Positions 33,403 to 45,489 of a DNA stretch of 64,000 bases are shown here, in pieces; position 1 is the stretch's first letter, and every line of letters begins with the position of its first letter. Both the position numbers and the translations under genes were made by a program. Origin of the DNA: Otatea glauca (taxonomy: Eukaryota; Streptophyta; Magnoliopsida; Poales; Poaceae). The notes beneath the pieces are model-generated. The model had not been told where the DNA came from. It saw nothing but the letters and a program-made list of their open reading frames with translations, and did not search any database. Location of the stretch: positions 248,001 to 312,000 of the forward strand of contig JAYEVK010000084.1 in assembly GCA_036346275.1 (NCBI GenBank), in the 5' to 3' direction.

Positions 33403-35097
33403 CAGCACGCGTGTGGGCAAGGCAAGGAGGAGAAGTACTTGCTTGGTCGTCGTTTTCGCTCCTTGAGCCTTGCAGTGACGTGCGTGACGGTATGCTAATT
33501 GATTCCAATTGCATTGCTCTTCCGCCGTACTGCTGTTGATGCTTAATACTATTCACCGGAATAAGTCTATTTGAACCCCTTGACTATTATGAAAATTCAA
33601 ATTTCAACTTCAAACTACAAAAACAGGTTAATCAACCCCCTCAACTATCAAATACTGTGCAATTCATGGGCGGAACTACAGCAGGGGTGAGCCGGGGCAG
33701 CCGAAGGAAGTCCTCCGATCCCTCCCTGTGCACCTGTCGTCATTTTGATTTCAATGTTTTCGGAACTTCATCAGAAGAGTGAAGTCAATACAGACTTAGT
33801 GATTGTATTAGTTAAGAACTTAGAACGTGTTTTCAAAGATTATTTATGTGGTTTGTTAGTTCAAGTCGTACTCTTTTTACATGTGTTGAGCCCCACTAAC
33901 TATACGTCAGATAGGTTTGACTGTGAATTCTCCATAATTGGATCACGGGAGTTGCTGAACTGTCAGGAGTAAGGAGCACCATTGCAAGCTATTGTACGAT
34001 ACACCATCGTTTTTGCATGAGAACCGAGAACCTAAGCCTATTCTTAAAAGAAGTTACGGATGGTTTATTTTCGCCCTTTTCAAATGTATATTTAGTAACA
34101 ACATCACATTTCGTATGTATTTTACCTTGTTTTCATTAAAAAAAATCACATTATGCTGTTCGGAGAAGGCAGAGCAGTACAGCACCGAACAATACAGAAT
34201 ACGTTCGCGAGAGAGATGCAGACTAGACTCGTGGCCACTGTAACGGCGAGAGGACTCAGGGCAAGGGGAGGAACTTGTCCGCACGAATGGAACAACTGAA
34301 GCTTCCAGGAATGCCAGCGCAGCACTGGTACCAATTAGCTTCCAAGTTTTGTGTTTGATTCAGTCAGCCCTCTTACTTCCGGAAATGTCTTAACCACACA
34401 ATCACGTATTTAAATGGACATATTGTATGACATTGCTTGTTTCATTGAGAATCTTATAAGGAAAAAGAACAAGGACATTTCCAAGCGAAAATGGTCATTA
34501 CTTAATCCACAAGGCGCAAGCAATCTAGAATTCTGTTAGATAACAGCGATTTAACCAAGAAAATTCCCGTGGTTGATCGAACAAGCAACCGGCTTTTTTT
34601 TTTCCTCCAAAGAAAGGCAACTGTCTTATAGTCAGGATACAGCGAAACTATATTGTAAAAAAAAAATGATACATCAATATTGGCCATGCTATACTGTTGG
34701 TGCCGGAGGGTTTTCTTGCAACTTTCACAGGGTATCATCATCCATTCACTGTCGTGATTTACAAATTATAGCCCATAATTCACCTCGTTGACCCCATCTC
34801 TGCTCTTTTTTTTTTTTTTGCCCTTCTTTTGAGATGAACACGTCTTTGAATTCCTTTTAACAGGGTATTCCTCAGCTAGAAAAGCCTTAAACAGAGTTTT
34901 TTCTTGTGAATTCAAGAGCACAAGGGATCAACCGTCTGACAATCTCAATTTCAACTGATAATTTCAAGATCTCTTCCTCGTTGGCTCAGATCTACCACCA
35001 TCTGTTCCTTTCCTTTTTCGATTTGCCCGTTTCATTGCGCTTATCTTTCTCGTCGTCCTTTGTCTTGTTGGGCTCTACAATAACACCGCTTGCAACA
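33403..35097. other. Upstream flank of the small gene, no gene seen
   Basis: 33560-33660 has a CCCTTGACTATTATGAAAAT..CCCCTCAACTATCAAATA pattern, typical of worn grass MITEs. The remainder is AT-rich with poly-A/T tracts (34595, 34660, 34806). No supported ORF longer than about 80 codons. Confidence 0.4.
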
Positions 35098-35246
35098 TGT
35101 AGTTTTAGAAAATTGCATGTATCCTGTTGAATCCCACACTCTTTATTTATAGCAAGAATTATAATTGTAATGCAATCAAACTCTACCTCTAACTTCCTAA
35201 TTTACCTCTGATTCAATCTAATTCTATTCCGAATTCTATCCCAACA
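35098..35246 (-). repeat. 3' LTR of the copia element
   Basis: 149 bp, TG...CA ends, preceded on the - strand by the polypurine tract GAGGGGGAG. CTTTATTTATAGCAA is shared with the 5' LTR. Confidence 0.8.
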
Positions 35247-35253
35247 CTCCCCC

Positions 35254-37101
35254 TCAGAATGGACTAAAAATATTGATCTTGTTACATATTGTAGCACTCT
35301 CGCTAGGATCTAACCCTTTAGTAGAGTAATAAGCCAACTGTTCATTAGAGTTGACATACTCCATCTTTAGAATTATACCGTCCAACTTATCCTTGATAAA
35401 GAACCGATCGATTTCAACATGCTTGGTACGATCATAATATACCGGATTATTAGCAATGTTGTTCATAGATTTATTGTTACAATGCAATACCAAGGGATCA
35501 TTCCTCAATACTCGGAGTTCAGATAATAGTCCCTTCATCTAGATCATCTCACTCAAGCTTAATGCTATTGATCTATATTCTGCCTCTGCGGTAGATCGAG
35601 CCACAACTTACCACTTTTTACTCCTCCATGACACAAGATTACTGCCCATAAAGATGTTGTATCTAGATGTAGAGCTCCTATCATCTATATTACTTGCCCA
35701 ATCAGCATCACAATATCCTTCAACATTCAAGTGTTGATTCCTCCGGAGCCAAAACCCTTTTCTAGGGCTACTCTTCAAATATCATAGGATCCGAAAGATA
35801 GCATCCATATGTCCCATTCTAGGATCATGCATATATCGATTTATCACACTCACTGCATATGAAATATCAGGTTTTGTATGGCACAAATAGATGAGATGCC
35901 CAACCAGTCTTTGATAAGCCTCCTTGTCAACTGGATCACCAAACTCGGCACAGAGTTTGTGATTCCTGTCAATAGGTGAAGCAATATGACGACACCCAAG
36001 CATTCATGTCTCTACTAACAGATCAAGAACATACTTCCTTTGATAGAGAACTATCTCTTTTGGAAACCAAGGGATCTCAATTCCAAGTATTGGACCTCCT
36101 TCTCCTAATCTCTCCTTCAGGCACGTGATTTCTTTACTATCATCTCCAGCTATCACAATATCATCAACATAGATTACTAGCATGGTGGTATGTGAACCTC
36201 TATGCTTGTATAACATTGTATGATCCCCATTGTACTAGGAATAGCCCATACCACAAACTGCATGTCTGAATCTATCAAACCATGCTCGTAGAGACTGCTT
36301 CATACTATATAAAGACTTTTTAAGCTTACAAACCTTTCCAATAGTCTGTTTATTCTCAAAGCTAGGAGATATCTCCATATATACCTTCTCTTATAAATCT
36401 CTATGGAGAAATGAATTCTTCACATGCAACTCATGAAGAGACCACCCAAAAAATAAAAGCACAAGAAATCAACGTCCTTCTTGTGCTCATCTTCGCTACT
36501 AGTGCAAAAGTCTCATCATAGCCTATTCTATATATCTGACTATAACCTTTTGTAAACAACCTCGCCTTCTAGCTTTGCACCTTGCCTTCAGGAGTCTATT
36601 TCATTGTAAAGATGCATTTGCATCCCACTACTTTGTTTCCCACTAGAAGTGGAACAAGATCTCACGTCTTGTTCTTTTGAAGTGCACCAAGCTTTTCTTT
36701 CATAGCATGATTTCATTTAGGATCCTACTTAGCAACCCGCTAATCCCTTGGAACATGCACTGTCTGGAGAGATACAATAAATGCTTTGTATGCAGAAGAT
36801 ATATAGAAATATGAGATGAAATTTGCATTGTCATGCTCAAAGTCATATTGCAGCGGTAGCTTTCTAGCATTAGATCTAATTGCCCTACATTGTGCAAGAA
36901 TTAACCTATAAATGAAAGGAATCAGAGGGAACATTACCACTTGCCCCAAGGGAAGGCAAGGAAATTGATAGAGAGATTTAGGACTAGGACTTAATCAATT
37001 GGACTGGCTGGTTGTTTAGTTGGTGGTTCTCCTGATAAAACTTGCTCAAGTGCTAACGGCATCAATTGTTTCTCCATTGTCTCCCTAGTTCCTCTACTAC
37101 C
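35254..37101 (-). pseudogene. Copia reverse transcriptase and RNase H, decayed
   Basis: The RT active site is YVDD in MLVIYVDDIVIAGDDSKEIT (36120-36180). Upstream pieces read KNKT, VGCKCIFTMK and KGYSQIYRIGYDETFA. RNase H pieces are AYQRLVGHLIYLCHTKPDIS and YDRTKHVEIDRFFIKDKLDG. Several TAG and TGA stops lie in the RT part. The N-terminal edge is cut by the solo LTR at 37102. Confidence 0.85.
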
Positions 37102-38252
37102 TGATACGGCCCTAATTATTAACACTACTTTGGATCATGTTTCAAATGTGCAAATCAAGATGAACGATCAAAGTGGTGCTATTTTGAGCAAAGAAATGAA
37201 GTTTAGACAAGTGGCTAAGGGGGAGGTGAGGGAAGAAGGCCAAGGGAGGATGGTTGAAACCCTAAAATATGAGAAGTATATTTTGCCAACAATGCTTAAA
37301 TCATATGGAGGTAACACATGTGGTACATATGGCTGCATGGGCTAGCCAAGGGTATGGTCGCATGGGCCAAGGCGTTATGGCCGTATCGGCCAACCAAGGA
37401 CATGGCCACATGAATGGAGGATATGTGGGGCTTGCACATGATTTGGGAAGAGAAAAGGATAGCTCAAGTCATAGGAGAGAAGTAAGGAAAGAACCCAACT
37501 CGTTTGGAAAGAAAGAGAAAAATCAACTCAGATTGACATATATAATGAATTAAAAAGTCCATAACTTTCACGTATGAGTTCAGATTTTGACGTTCTTATA
37601 CTTTTCTAAAAGTTTAGAATATTATCTTCATATCTTTCTATAGCAAGACCTTCCAATTTTGGTTCCTTCTATTTTAAATCGGTGACAAGTTTTAGCCTGC
37701 TTGTTGGCCGAATTTGAGTTTTAAAGTTGTAATCTCTTGCTATCTCTTAGAGTCCAAGTTGTCTATATTTAGAAGGTGAATTTGAGTTGGTTTAGATACG
37801 TTGGTCTTGTGGCATACCCCACTGTACATATAAGATTATGCATAAGAAATAAAGAAAAGTCATAGTTGGTTTGTGATGCTATTGAGTGTGTGTGCATGAG
37901 AGTTTCCAATCTAGGGTTTGCTATTGTGGTGCAAGGCAAGGATAAACAATCCTTGGGATTACACCATTTAATCTACATGATTCTACTTCTTCAAGTCGTG
38001 ACGATCTTGTTTACGATTTGAGAAGGCATTACTAGCTTGGTGCTGATCGGCCAATTGTTCCTGTTCACTTGGTGCAAGAAGAACAAGACGACAGAGAGAT
38101 GCTGCTAGGGATTCAATTTCACCACCAAGGTCCTACTTTTTCACTTGTGTCGTGCGTATTGAAGGGGAAACGAAGAGGAAAGATCTGCTGAAATTGAATA
38201 CCGTGAAGATCATGCCACCCCTACGAGCCAATCCCTTAGTTAGCCCGTATCA
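37102..38252. mobile_element. Solo LTR (1151 bp) with TSD CTACC
   Basis: Begins TGATACGGCCCTAATTA and ends TTAGTTAGCCCGTATCA, extended inverted ends. CTACC is repeated at 37097-37101 and 38253-38257. It lies between the integrase and RT parts of the copia element. The interior has an LTR-like 3' half (GTTCCTGTTCACTTGGTGC.. to ..GAAGATCATGCC) and no coding capacity; it probably derives from a gypsy element. Confidence 0.88.
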
Positions 38253-38257
38253 CTACC

Positions 38258-38722
38258 TCTCGTAGAACTTGCTCATCTGATGGGATATGTGCTGACAATG
38301 GCTATTTCTCTCCCTTGTCTTTCGAAGCGTCTTCTCTGATATACCTTCAGTTCTTTCGGGGCTGTCACATCTCTTGTATATTTTTATCCAGTCCCAGAGA
38401 GGGACATAGAATTGTCCCTATAATAACAACTTTTCCCCCTCAATTATTACTCCCCCTCTTGACTATCACCCCCAGTGGTAGGAGAGAATTCCTTTAAGAA
38501 TTGACTGAGATCACCACTACTCGTGTAGTATGGCTTGAACTCCTAAAAAATTACATCCATACTAATGAATACTTTTCATTCCATTGGGTTCCAACACTTA
38601 TATCCCTTCTGACTAGATGAATATCCTATGAAGACAAACTTCACAGCCTGATGATCTAGTTGGCCAACAGTTGACCAGTGATCCCGTACAAAACACACAC
38701 AACTAAATACCATAGGGCCATA
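38258..38722 (-). pseudogene. Copia pol segment between the two solo LTRs (integrase C-terminus)
   Basis: On the - strand it reads VCFVRDHWSTVGQLDHQAVK followed by FVFIGYSS and KGYKCWNPM, the copia integrase C-terminal region with its GYS..KGYKC motif. Stops interrupt it. Confidence 0.8.
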
Positions 38723-40487
38723 TGAGAGCATCTAGGCCCCCTATTTTTTCAGTTATGCTTATTATGCAGGTTTTGGTGTTGATGATCAAGAAGCATACTT
38801 AGTATAAGATTACAATAGCTATATTTGAAGAACTAGGCTAAGTTGTTTATTTTTAGTTTTGGCTTGGGAGTTGATTCAAGCCATATAGCTAGAATAACCG
38901 TACTATTAAGAGGGATTATACACAAGTAATAATCTTGGTTCATATGCTAAAATCACTAAGATTACTTGGAGCATAGGACATTTCACATCTCTCACTCAAA
39001 AATCCAGATATCCCTTCACTTAGCCAAAAAGAGTTCTTTTTCGGACTAACTTCATTTAGTCCGACGCCGAAAAATCAAGTTTCAAGTTCTAACCGAGCGC
39101 ACTCCATGTATGTCGGACCGACTTTTTCAGTCCGACGCTAGGAACTCTCTTTTGATGTATTTCAACCGAGCGTACACCGTTCACGACGGACTGATCTGAA
39201 TTCATCCTTATCTTCAAGTCCGGCGTATGTTGTCTTTTCACTCTGAACAAATTTCTAGTCCGGTGTTAAGAATTACTTTACTCAAATCTTAACCGAGAAC
39301 ATGCCGTTTGCTGCGGACCAAAATTCTGAGTGTACGCTGGACCAACTTTTTCGGTCCGGCGCAAACGTGATTCTCTCTGGTAAAAACCAGCGGCTTTCTC
39401 TTTTACACCGGACCAACTTTTTCAGTCCGGCGCAAACATTATTTTGCTGGTATCCAAATAGAACAAAGCATGTGTATACCGTACCAATTTTGTCGGTCCG
39501 GCACAAACTTTTCTTTACCAGTACATGTATACGACGGATCGTTTTTTTCGGTCCGGCGCAAATGGGTCACACTGGGTACAATAATACTTCTCCAATCTTA
39601 TGTACCCCGGACTAACATTTTTAGTCCGGCGCATGTATATATTTCAACATATGACTCATACACCTTAAAATACTCATAAAAGAGGCAGTAGTTGACCTGT
39701 CTCATCCATCCTGCAGACCCCAACGAGCAAATGGCAGGTACAACAGTTACTTCTGTTCAGGCTCTCTATATACAATGCTTGAGTTCACAAAAAGAAGAAG
39801 AGCTTTGCACATACACACCCTTGACATTCTGAACACCGTTGACATCTTTCAAATCAATTACAACTCTTTGATCTTTAGCATTTCTGAGCTTTCATTCCAT
39901 CAAAGAGTTTGAGCTTCAACTCATAAACCACAAACATTCATTCTGAACATTTAGAATTCTTGCTCTAAGCTGAGTCTAGTTTGCATCTAGCTACTGAACC
40001 AAGAGACAGGACTTGTGGATAGTCTATTGCTCTTGGAACTAGCTGTTTCTAGATGGTTGGAGAAGTTGTTGGTGCGACCTATCCAAAAGGGTTGTGGAAG
40101 GTCACAATTGCTGTAAAAGGTTGAGACTCACCTCACCGGAGTGGTGGAAGAGTCAAGCTAGTGAAAGACCAAAAGCTATTGAGATTAGCTATTTGGTGGA
40201 GCAATACTTCTGAAGAAGTGCTCTAACGGGGATGTAGGAAATTGGTCTCTGAACCTCGGTGAAAAACCCTTGAGTTATTCTGATATTGCTTTATCTCTGT
40301 GTGTTCATCTTATTGTCTGTAATCATTCAAGTTCTTCTTCAATTCTGATCTTACTGAAACAGAGTTGTGCTGAATTTCTATTCAAACTCTTTTCTGTTGC
40401 TATTTTTATTGAGAAAAGTTTTTCTTAAGTATTAAAAGATTTTAAAGTTGCCTATTCACCCCCCTCTAGGCCAACTTGATCCTTTCA
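38723..40487 (+). mobile_element. SIRE-type solo LTR (1765 bp) with TSD CCATA
   Basis: Begins TGAGAGCATCTAGGCCCCC and ends GATCCTTTCA. CCATA is repeated at 38718-38722 and 40488-40492. CTATTCACCCCCCTCTAGG just before the end is typical of SIRE/Maximus copia LTRs. A hairpin array occupies 39040-39635. Removing the LTR and one TSD copy rejoins the copia frame around FEVPP and VFSCVCFV. Confidence 0.9.
39040..39635. repeat. Array of short hairpins (CGGACCAAC-T5-GTCCGGCGC) in the LTR
   Basis: About nine inverted repeats, each a CGGAC(C/T)-(A/G)AC arm, a T-rich loop of 6-15 nt and a GTCCG(A/G)CGC arm. They sit near 39043, 39115, 39187, 39262, 39343, 39408, 39480, 39533 and 39607, about 55-80 bp apart. 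Spacers share AA(C/T)CGAG.. or TT..CT(G/T)GTA.. words. Arms vary in compensating fashion. Confidence 0.85.
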
Positions 40488-40492
40488 CCATA

Positions 40493-41450
40493 GGGGGGAC
40501 CTCAAACTCTCGTTGACCCAAAAGAAGTTTAACAGGAGACTTCATCCCAAGAATTCAAGACAGTATGTGATTGATAAGATATGTCGTTGTCGTCACTACC
40601 TCTCTCCAAAATCTCTTCGACACATTTATCTGAAACATAAGTGAAAGTGCTACCTCCAATAAATGTTAATTCTTCCTCTCAGCCACTCTATTTTGAGGCG
40701 GGGTTCTTGGACAAGTGGTTGAATGAAATATACCATTCTCTGAGAGATACGCTGCAAACTCCTTGTTAACATACTAAGTTTTATTGTTTGTTCGAAGAAT
40801 TCAAACCTTCGTATCAAACTGAGTTGCCACCAACCGATGAAAGTCATGGAAACATTGAAGGAACTCACTCATGTGCTTCATCATATAGATCCAAGTCATA
40901 CGATTATAGAAACCAATGAATATGACAAACCACTTAAAACCACTCATAGAGGTAACCGAGCATTGACCCCAAATATCAAAATGTATCAATATAAAAGGTT
41001 CACAACTCCGAAGATCAATATTACTATAAGTAGACTATGTATGCTTTCCAAACTCACAAGCATCACATATAAGTTTACTCTTATCTATTTTATTAAGCAA
41101 CTTAGGATATATCTGGCTCAAACTTTCAAACGAAGAATGTCATAAACAATGATGATGCAGAAAAATTTCTTCCCCAACTCCTCTTGGAGCCATGACCAAT
41201 GCTGTATCCACCTGATTAATATACCATAGTCTATTACACCTGATTTCAATCACAATTCACTTCTTAGTTCTCTTCTCCTAAAACAGACAAGAGTCCTCAT
41301 CAAATAAAACAATGCATTTGAATTGATCGATGATGGAATTCACTGAAAGAAGATTAATCTGAAAGGATGAGACATGCAAGATATTGGATAAAGCAATGAA
41401 TGGTGTTCACTCTACATATCCTACTCCCTAAGTAAGATAAGAGGTTCCAT
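40493..41450 (-). pseudogene. Copia integrase core, decayed
   Basis: Pieces on the - strand: VHFDIWGQC-like IHFDIWGQCSVTSMSGFKWF, RMTWIYMMKHMSEFLQCFHD and FHRLVATQFDTKV; near 40650-40800 a region corresponding to the NGI.H.T..PRTPPQN..AERKNRH part is read in shifted frames. The DDE residues cannot all be followed because of frameshifts. Confidence 0.8.
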
Positions 41451-42780
41451 CAGTTATTTAAATAGTTTCAGAGTGTGTATATAGAATGTAAAATGCAAAT
41501 ACCCTAAGAGAACCTGTGACACGCTTAGATGCTCCTGAATCTATGATCCAATTAATATGAGAATGTTTATATGTGAATCCAAGTGCTTGTGCCTGAATAC
41601 CTTCACCCAAGTGGGTGTAGTTGGCAATGTTACTAAAGGAGGTGGTAGGTGTTGTCGTAGAATCTGAAGATTCTAATGCTTTGCCCTTCTGCCATTATTC
41701 CCACTGCATAGCCTACTCGCCTGTTAGAGTAAAAGACACGCTTTCTTCTGCCATAGCCATATTAGCTCTAGGGCTATCCCTGCCCCTGCCTCGACCTCCA
41801 TAACTCCAATCCCCTCCTCCTCCTCCAGGATCACCATGACCAACACGATCTACACCTTGGCCTCCACTATACCATGGGAGAGGCCATGTATAACTCATGT
41901 GTCCTCTTGCCTCATAGTTGTAACACTTCCTATCATTAGGTACATCATAGATAGATCTGACTCGGTTGTTGCTCCATAACTCATAGCCAAACTTCCTCTT
42001 GTACCATAGCTGAAATTGCCTCCTCTATAGTAGGTAGGTTCACCAATTGAAACATGGCAGCTCTCCTGCTCTCAAATTTTGGGTTTAGCCCATTTAGGAA
42101 GTGTGTGACCTGTCTACATTGCAACCATAATCAACCAACCTCAACATCACTAGAATATGTCAATTGCATGGATCATAGTGATCCAATTCTGCCCATAGTT
42201 ACTGCAATTCACTAGCATACTCCTGGACAATCTTCTCTTCCTATTTCAGGACCTCTACATTGCCCGAAACTTCCACCATTATCATCATGTTGCTTGCCCT
42301 GGACATGTCGCTCAAGGTATTTCACATCTCCGTTACATTATGCATCTTTTGCACCATCTAAGCGATGGATGGATACATTGAAGTCAGCAATCAAACCACC
42401 ACCACAGAGTTAATGGTGCTCCAAATAGTCCAATCCATGCTTTCATTGTCCACAGGCTCAACACCAGTCTCCTGTAGGTATTGCTTCACTCCCTTCAACC
42501 TTAGAATTAGCTGAGCCCTTCAAGACCAACTCAGGTAATTCTTGCTTACTTCTAACTTCACATCATTCAACATCAGCTCTAGCTTCAGTTCAGATGATCC
42601 TGTTTTAGCACTCGGACCAATCATACCTGTCACTAAAAGATCCTGTAGCTTCTCATGTGACCTCGTGTGACCAGTGAGGAAGTTGACTCAACCACCGCCC
42701 TCCTTTTCTCTTAGCCGACTTTATCATGGCGTCCTCCTCTAGCTTCCTCATAGCTTTAATCTCTTCCAGAGTCATCTCGT
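41451..42780 (-). pseudogene. Copia gag and protease, decayed
   Basis: A worn zinc knuckle, KCYNYEARGHMSYTWP, lies near 41885-41935 (CX2C changed to CX2Y). It is followed by a Gly/Arg-rich linker and then the aspartic protease motif WIIDSGAS near 41540. Upstream sequence is gag-like but full of stops. Confidence 0.75.
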
Positions 42781-43335
42781 ACAATCTACTGAAGCAATGC
42801 TGATTGCTAATCTATGCCACTTGTATATCCACGATCACGGCAATCAATCTTCAAACATCAATGTCAACACAAATCATATATATAGTACCTCTAATACACA
42901 TGCAATTAAAAAAACAAACCTCTTTTTCCCTTTTTTTTCCTTCTTTTTTTCTTTCTTTCTCCTCCCTCCTTTTTTCTCCCTTCTTTTTCCTTTTCCTCTA
43001 CTCTCCTTTTTCTTTTTGGCCAGCTTCTTCTTCCTTGTTTTCTTTCTCCTGTCTCGGTGATGGCTGCAGGCATGGCGACCTCTGCAGCGACGAAGGCTAC
43101 CCAACGATGGTGGCGCCGCTCTATGCGCCGACGACGGTAGCAGGTGCCCCCAAACTGGCAGCGATGGCGCGGCCCTTGAGTGGGCAACGGCGGTGCAGCC
43201 TCTAAGTGGGCAATGGCAGTGCGAGGCTGTATATCTGAGCAGTAGTGGTGGTGGTGGATGGGAAGAGGGGGGGTATCGATGAGATCGGATCAGGGACAGG
43301 GAGGCGACGAAGATCGAGATAAGGCTATGATACTA
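42781..43335 (-). other. Copia leader with polypyrimidine tract and PBS
   Basis: 42910-43055 is almost purely C and T on the + strand (purine on the element's sense strand). The PBS lies at 43323-43335. ORFs called here are low-complexity artefacts. Confidence 0.6.
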
Positions 43336-43483
43336 TGTAGTTTTGGAAGAATTGTGTATCCTATTGGATACCACACTCTTTATTTATAGCAATAAATATA
43401 ATTGTATCGTAATCAAACTCTATGTCTAACTTTCTAATTTATCTCTAATTCAATTTGATTATATTCTGAATTCTATATATAAA
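43336..43483 (-). repeat. 5' LTR of the copia element
   Basis: Aligns to 35098-35246. The outer end has decayed to TCTATATATAAAAAAAAC, so no target duplication can be read. Confidence 0.75.
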
Positions 43484-43499
43484 AAAAACTTCGTATTCT

Positions 43500-43965
43500 G
43501 CAGGGCCTTCTCCATCTCATCATTTTCGTTGTCAATTAAGTGCTTTTGCAGAAACTTCTGGTCCACAGTAGCTTCGTACAGGAAAATGACAAAGTTGGGA
43601 ATCATACAGGAAAATGATGAAGTTAACGCGAAGGCGCTTCAAGCTTATTTTAAGGTCTTTGATAGAACGTTGTCTAGCACAGAGATTCAGGCGCTGACGA
43701 AATTGGTTGGCCTAAAGCGCCACCGGCAGCACTACCGGTCCCGGGGATGGAAGCATCGTCTCCAGGCCAGGTGCCAGGTGGAGGTGATGGCGAGTTAGTC
43801 TTTGTTATGCCACACGGCGTTGTCTTGACGATGATTTGTTTCAATGAATTGAATTGTAAGACTGCCATTTCGACTGTCAGGGGGCTGAACAGTAAGGCCC
43901 GTAGAGGTGCGTTCTTTGAGTAGGTCCAAAGCGTGAAAGCCGTCATCGTTTGTCTCCAGGAAATA
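43500..43965 (+). pseudogene. LINE (L1-type) 5' part: ORF2 endonuclease start
   Basis: 43853-43960 reads ISTVRGLNSKARRGAFFE, a stop, then VQSVKAVIVCLQE, the N-terminus of plant L1 endonuclease (RGL..PAKR..V..L.....P.IVCLQET). Upstream 43529-43798 may be the end of ORF1 but has no clear domain. Confidence 0.7.
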
Positions 43966-44243
43966 AATGTAAAATCCTAACCTAAAATCCGTTAAAGTCT
44001 AGTCCACTATGAGGTAGATCTACGCATATATATTATTCCGCTTACATTTTTGTCATAATTTTATAGAAAGGAGTTGATGCAGAGGTGCTATGTTTAGATC
44101 TAAAAACATTATATAATACTACGTACAAAGAGGTTGATCCAGTAGTGCTATATTTAAATCCAACAAATATTGTATACTACTACAACTCAGTTTAAATAAA
44201 TGATATGACACTAATCCTACTAACGTTCCACGTAAACTACTAA

Positions 44244-44954
44244 GGCCCTTTTTGTTTCGGCTTTTTCACTGGCTTAAAAGCAGAAAAGCCAAAGCCGAAA
44301 CAAACGACTGGCTTTTAAGCCGGGCTTAAAAAAAGCCAAAAGTCTCCATATAACTATAAGCCAAAAGCTAGATGAGAGGTGCTTTTTTGGGCTTTTTTGG
44401 GATGAAATAACCCTTGGAAGTCTCCAAAATTACCCACAATCTTAAAAGGTATTTCAAACTTTCTAGCAATAAGCTACACTCAGGGTTCACAAAATCGAAT
44501 TTCAAAAAATCGTTCGAAGTTCGAAAACCGCAAAAATCGCTCGAAAACCATCAGAAATCGAAGGGTTAAGAAATAAAAAAAATTTGAAAAAATTCAAAAA
44601 AATCGAAAACAATTCGGTTTTTCGCAAGAAACCGCTTGGTTTTTAAGAAACGGTACGGTTTTTCAACGGTTTTCGAGCGGTTTTCAACGCATAATTTTTT
44701 TTTCAAATTTTTTGATTTTTTTAAATTTAAATAAAACGGTTTACCGAACGGTTTTGGATATCGAACCACAGTGGTACACTCGAAAACCGCAGTTTTCGTC
44801 GATTTTGTGAATCCTGGCTACACCATCTAACCCATCAAAAAGCCAGGATACCAAACAGCATGTCTTGCTTAAAAGCAGACGGCTTAAAAGTTCGTTAAGC
44901 CAAAAACTAGCTTTAAGCTAAAACCAAAAAGCCTAAGCCGAAACAAACAGGGCC
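44244..44954. mobile_element. PIF/Harbinger-type MITE, TSD TAA, with nested hAT MITE
   Basis: Ends GGCCCTTTTTGTTTCGGCTT and, inverted, GGCCCTGTTTGTTTCGGCTT are flanked by TAA at 44241-44243 and 44955-44957. Subterminal GGCTTAAAAGC-like motifs are repeated on both sides. Without the nested element it is about 367 bp. Confidence 0.87.
44481..44816. mobile_element. hAT-type MITE (336 bp), TSD GCTACAC(T/C)
   Basis: Ends CAGGGTTCACAAAATCGA and, inverted, CCAGGATTCACAAAATCGA. The flanks GCTACACT (44473-44480) and GCTACACC (44817-44824) agree at 7 of 8. The interior carries repeated CGGTTTT/AAAACCG words. It is nested in the PIF-type MITE. Confidence 0.85.
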
Positions 44955-44957
44955 TAA

Positions 44958-45489
44958 GTCTTCCCATTAACTGGTCAGCTATTACAACAATGTTGGGGAA
45001 TGTATCCCGTCCGTTGATAACGGGAACTCTCGATTCAAAGTATTTGACTTTGGCTTATTTCTCGGCTTCTGTACCGCACGTAGATGCAATTATTGCTTGG
45101 CGTGAGAATGAGTCACTGGGTCGGCGGAAGTATAATAGCAAAGCCAACTACTGGCTAATAGTAAGCTAAAAGTCAGTTTGTACAATAACTGTCTCTAAAG
45201 GTTGTCTTTAGATGTTGTGTAATAACTATCTTTTCTCTCTTGTACATAAATGATCTACCTATACTCCCGTACAAAGCTGGCTACTAAATAAGAGCCAGCT
45301 CTCTTCTCTCTCTCTTTTCTCACTCCTCCATATAGACCAAATCTGATGTGTACAGGTTAAGAGCCAGCTGACGTAGCCTTTGTACATGCCCTACCACTCG
45401 GTTACAGTCAAAGTTAATTTTTGTGCACTCCAAACACTTCACGGCGGTTACCTTTGCTGCATGGTACACAAATTGACAATAGTAAGGTT
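44958..45489. other. Unassigned insertion sequence splitting the LINE
   Basis: The LINE frame is lost between about 43966 and 45490. Part of this gap (45140-45350) has repeated AGCCAACTACTGGCTA / GAGCCAGCT words and may be another MITE whose ends I could not fix. Confidence 0.4.

Larger units (their letters stand above)
35098..43483 (-). mobile_element. Ty1/copia retrotransposon, decayed, with two nested solo LTRs
   Basis: Short LTRs (149 bp) at 35098-35246 (3') and about 43336-43483 (5') begin TGTTGGGATAG and end AAAACTACA on the - strand; they differ at roughly 20% of sites, so the insertion is old. The PBS (TAGTATCATAGCC, a worn TGGTATCAGAGC) abuts the 5' LTR, and the PPT (GAGGGGGAG) abuts the 3' LTR. 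Gag, protease, integrase, RT and RNase H follow in copia order, all with stops and frameshifts. Solo LTRs at 37102-38252 and 38723-40487 interrupt pol. Confidence 0.88.

Noticed and set aside
42797..43205. Overlapping ORFs in both strands around a pyrimidine tract
   Set aside because: Low-complexity translation (Phe/Leu/Ser or Lys/Glu/Arg) in the copia leader.
44958..45489. AGCCAACTACTGGCTA / GAGCCAGCT words as a possible further MITE
   Set aside because: I could not find paired termini or a target duplication, so it is only mentioned as unassigned sequence.
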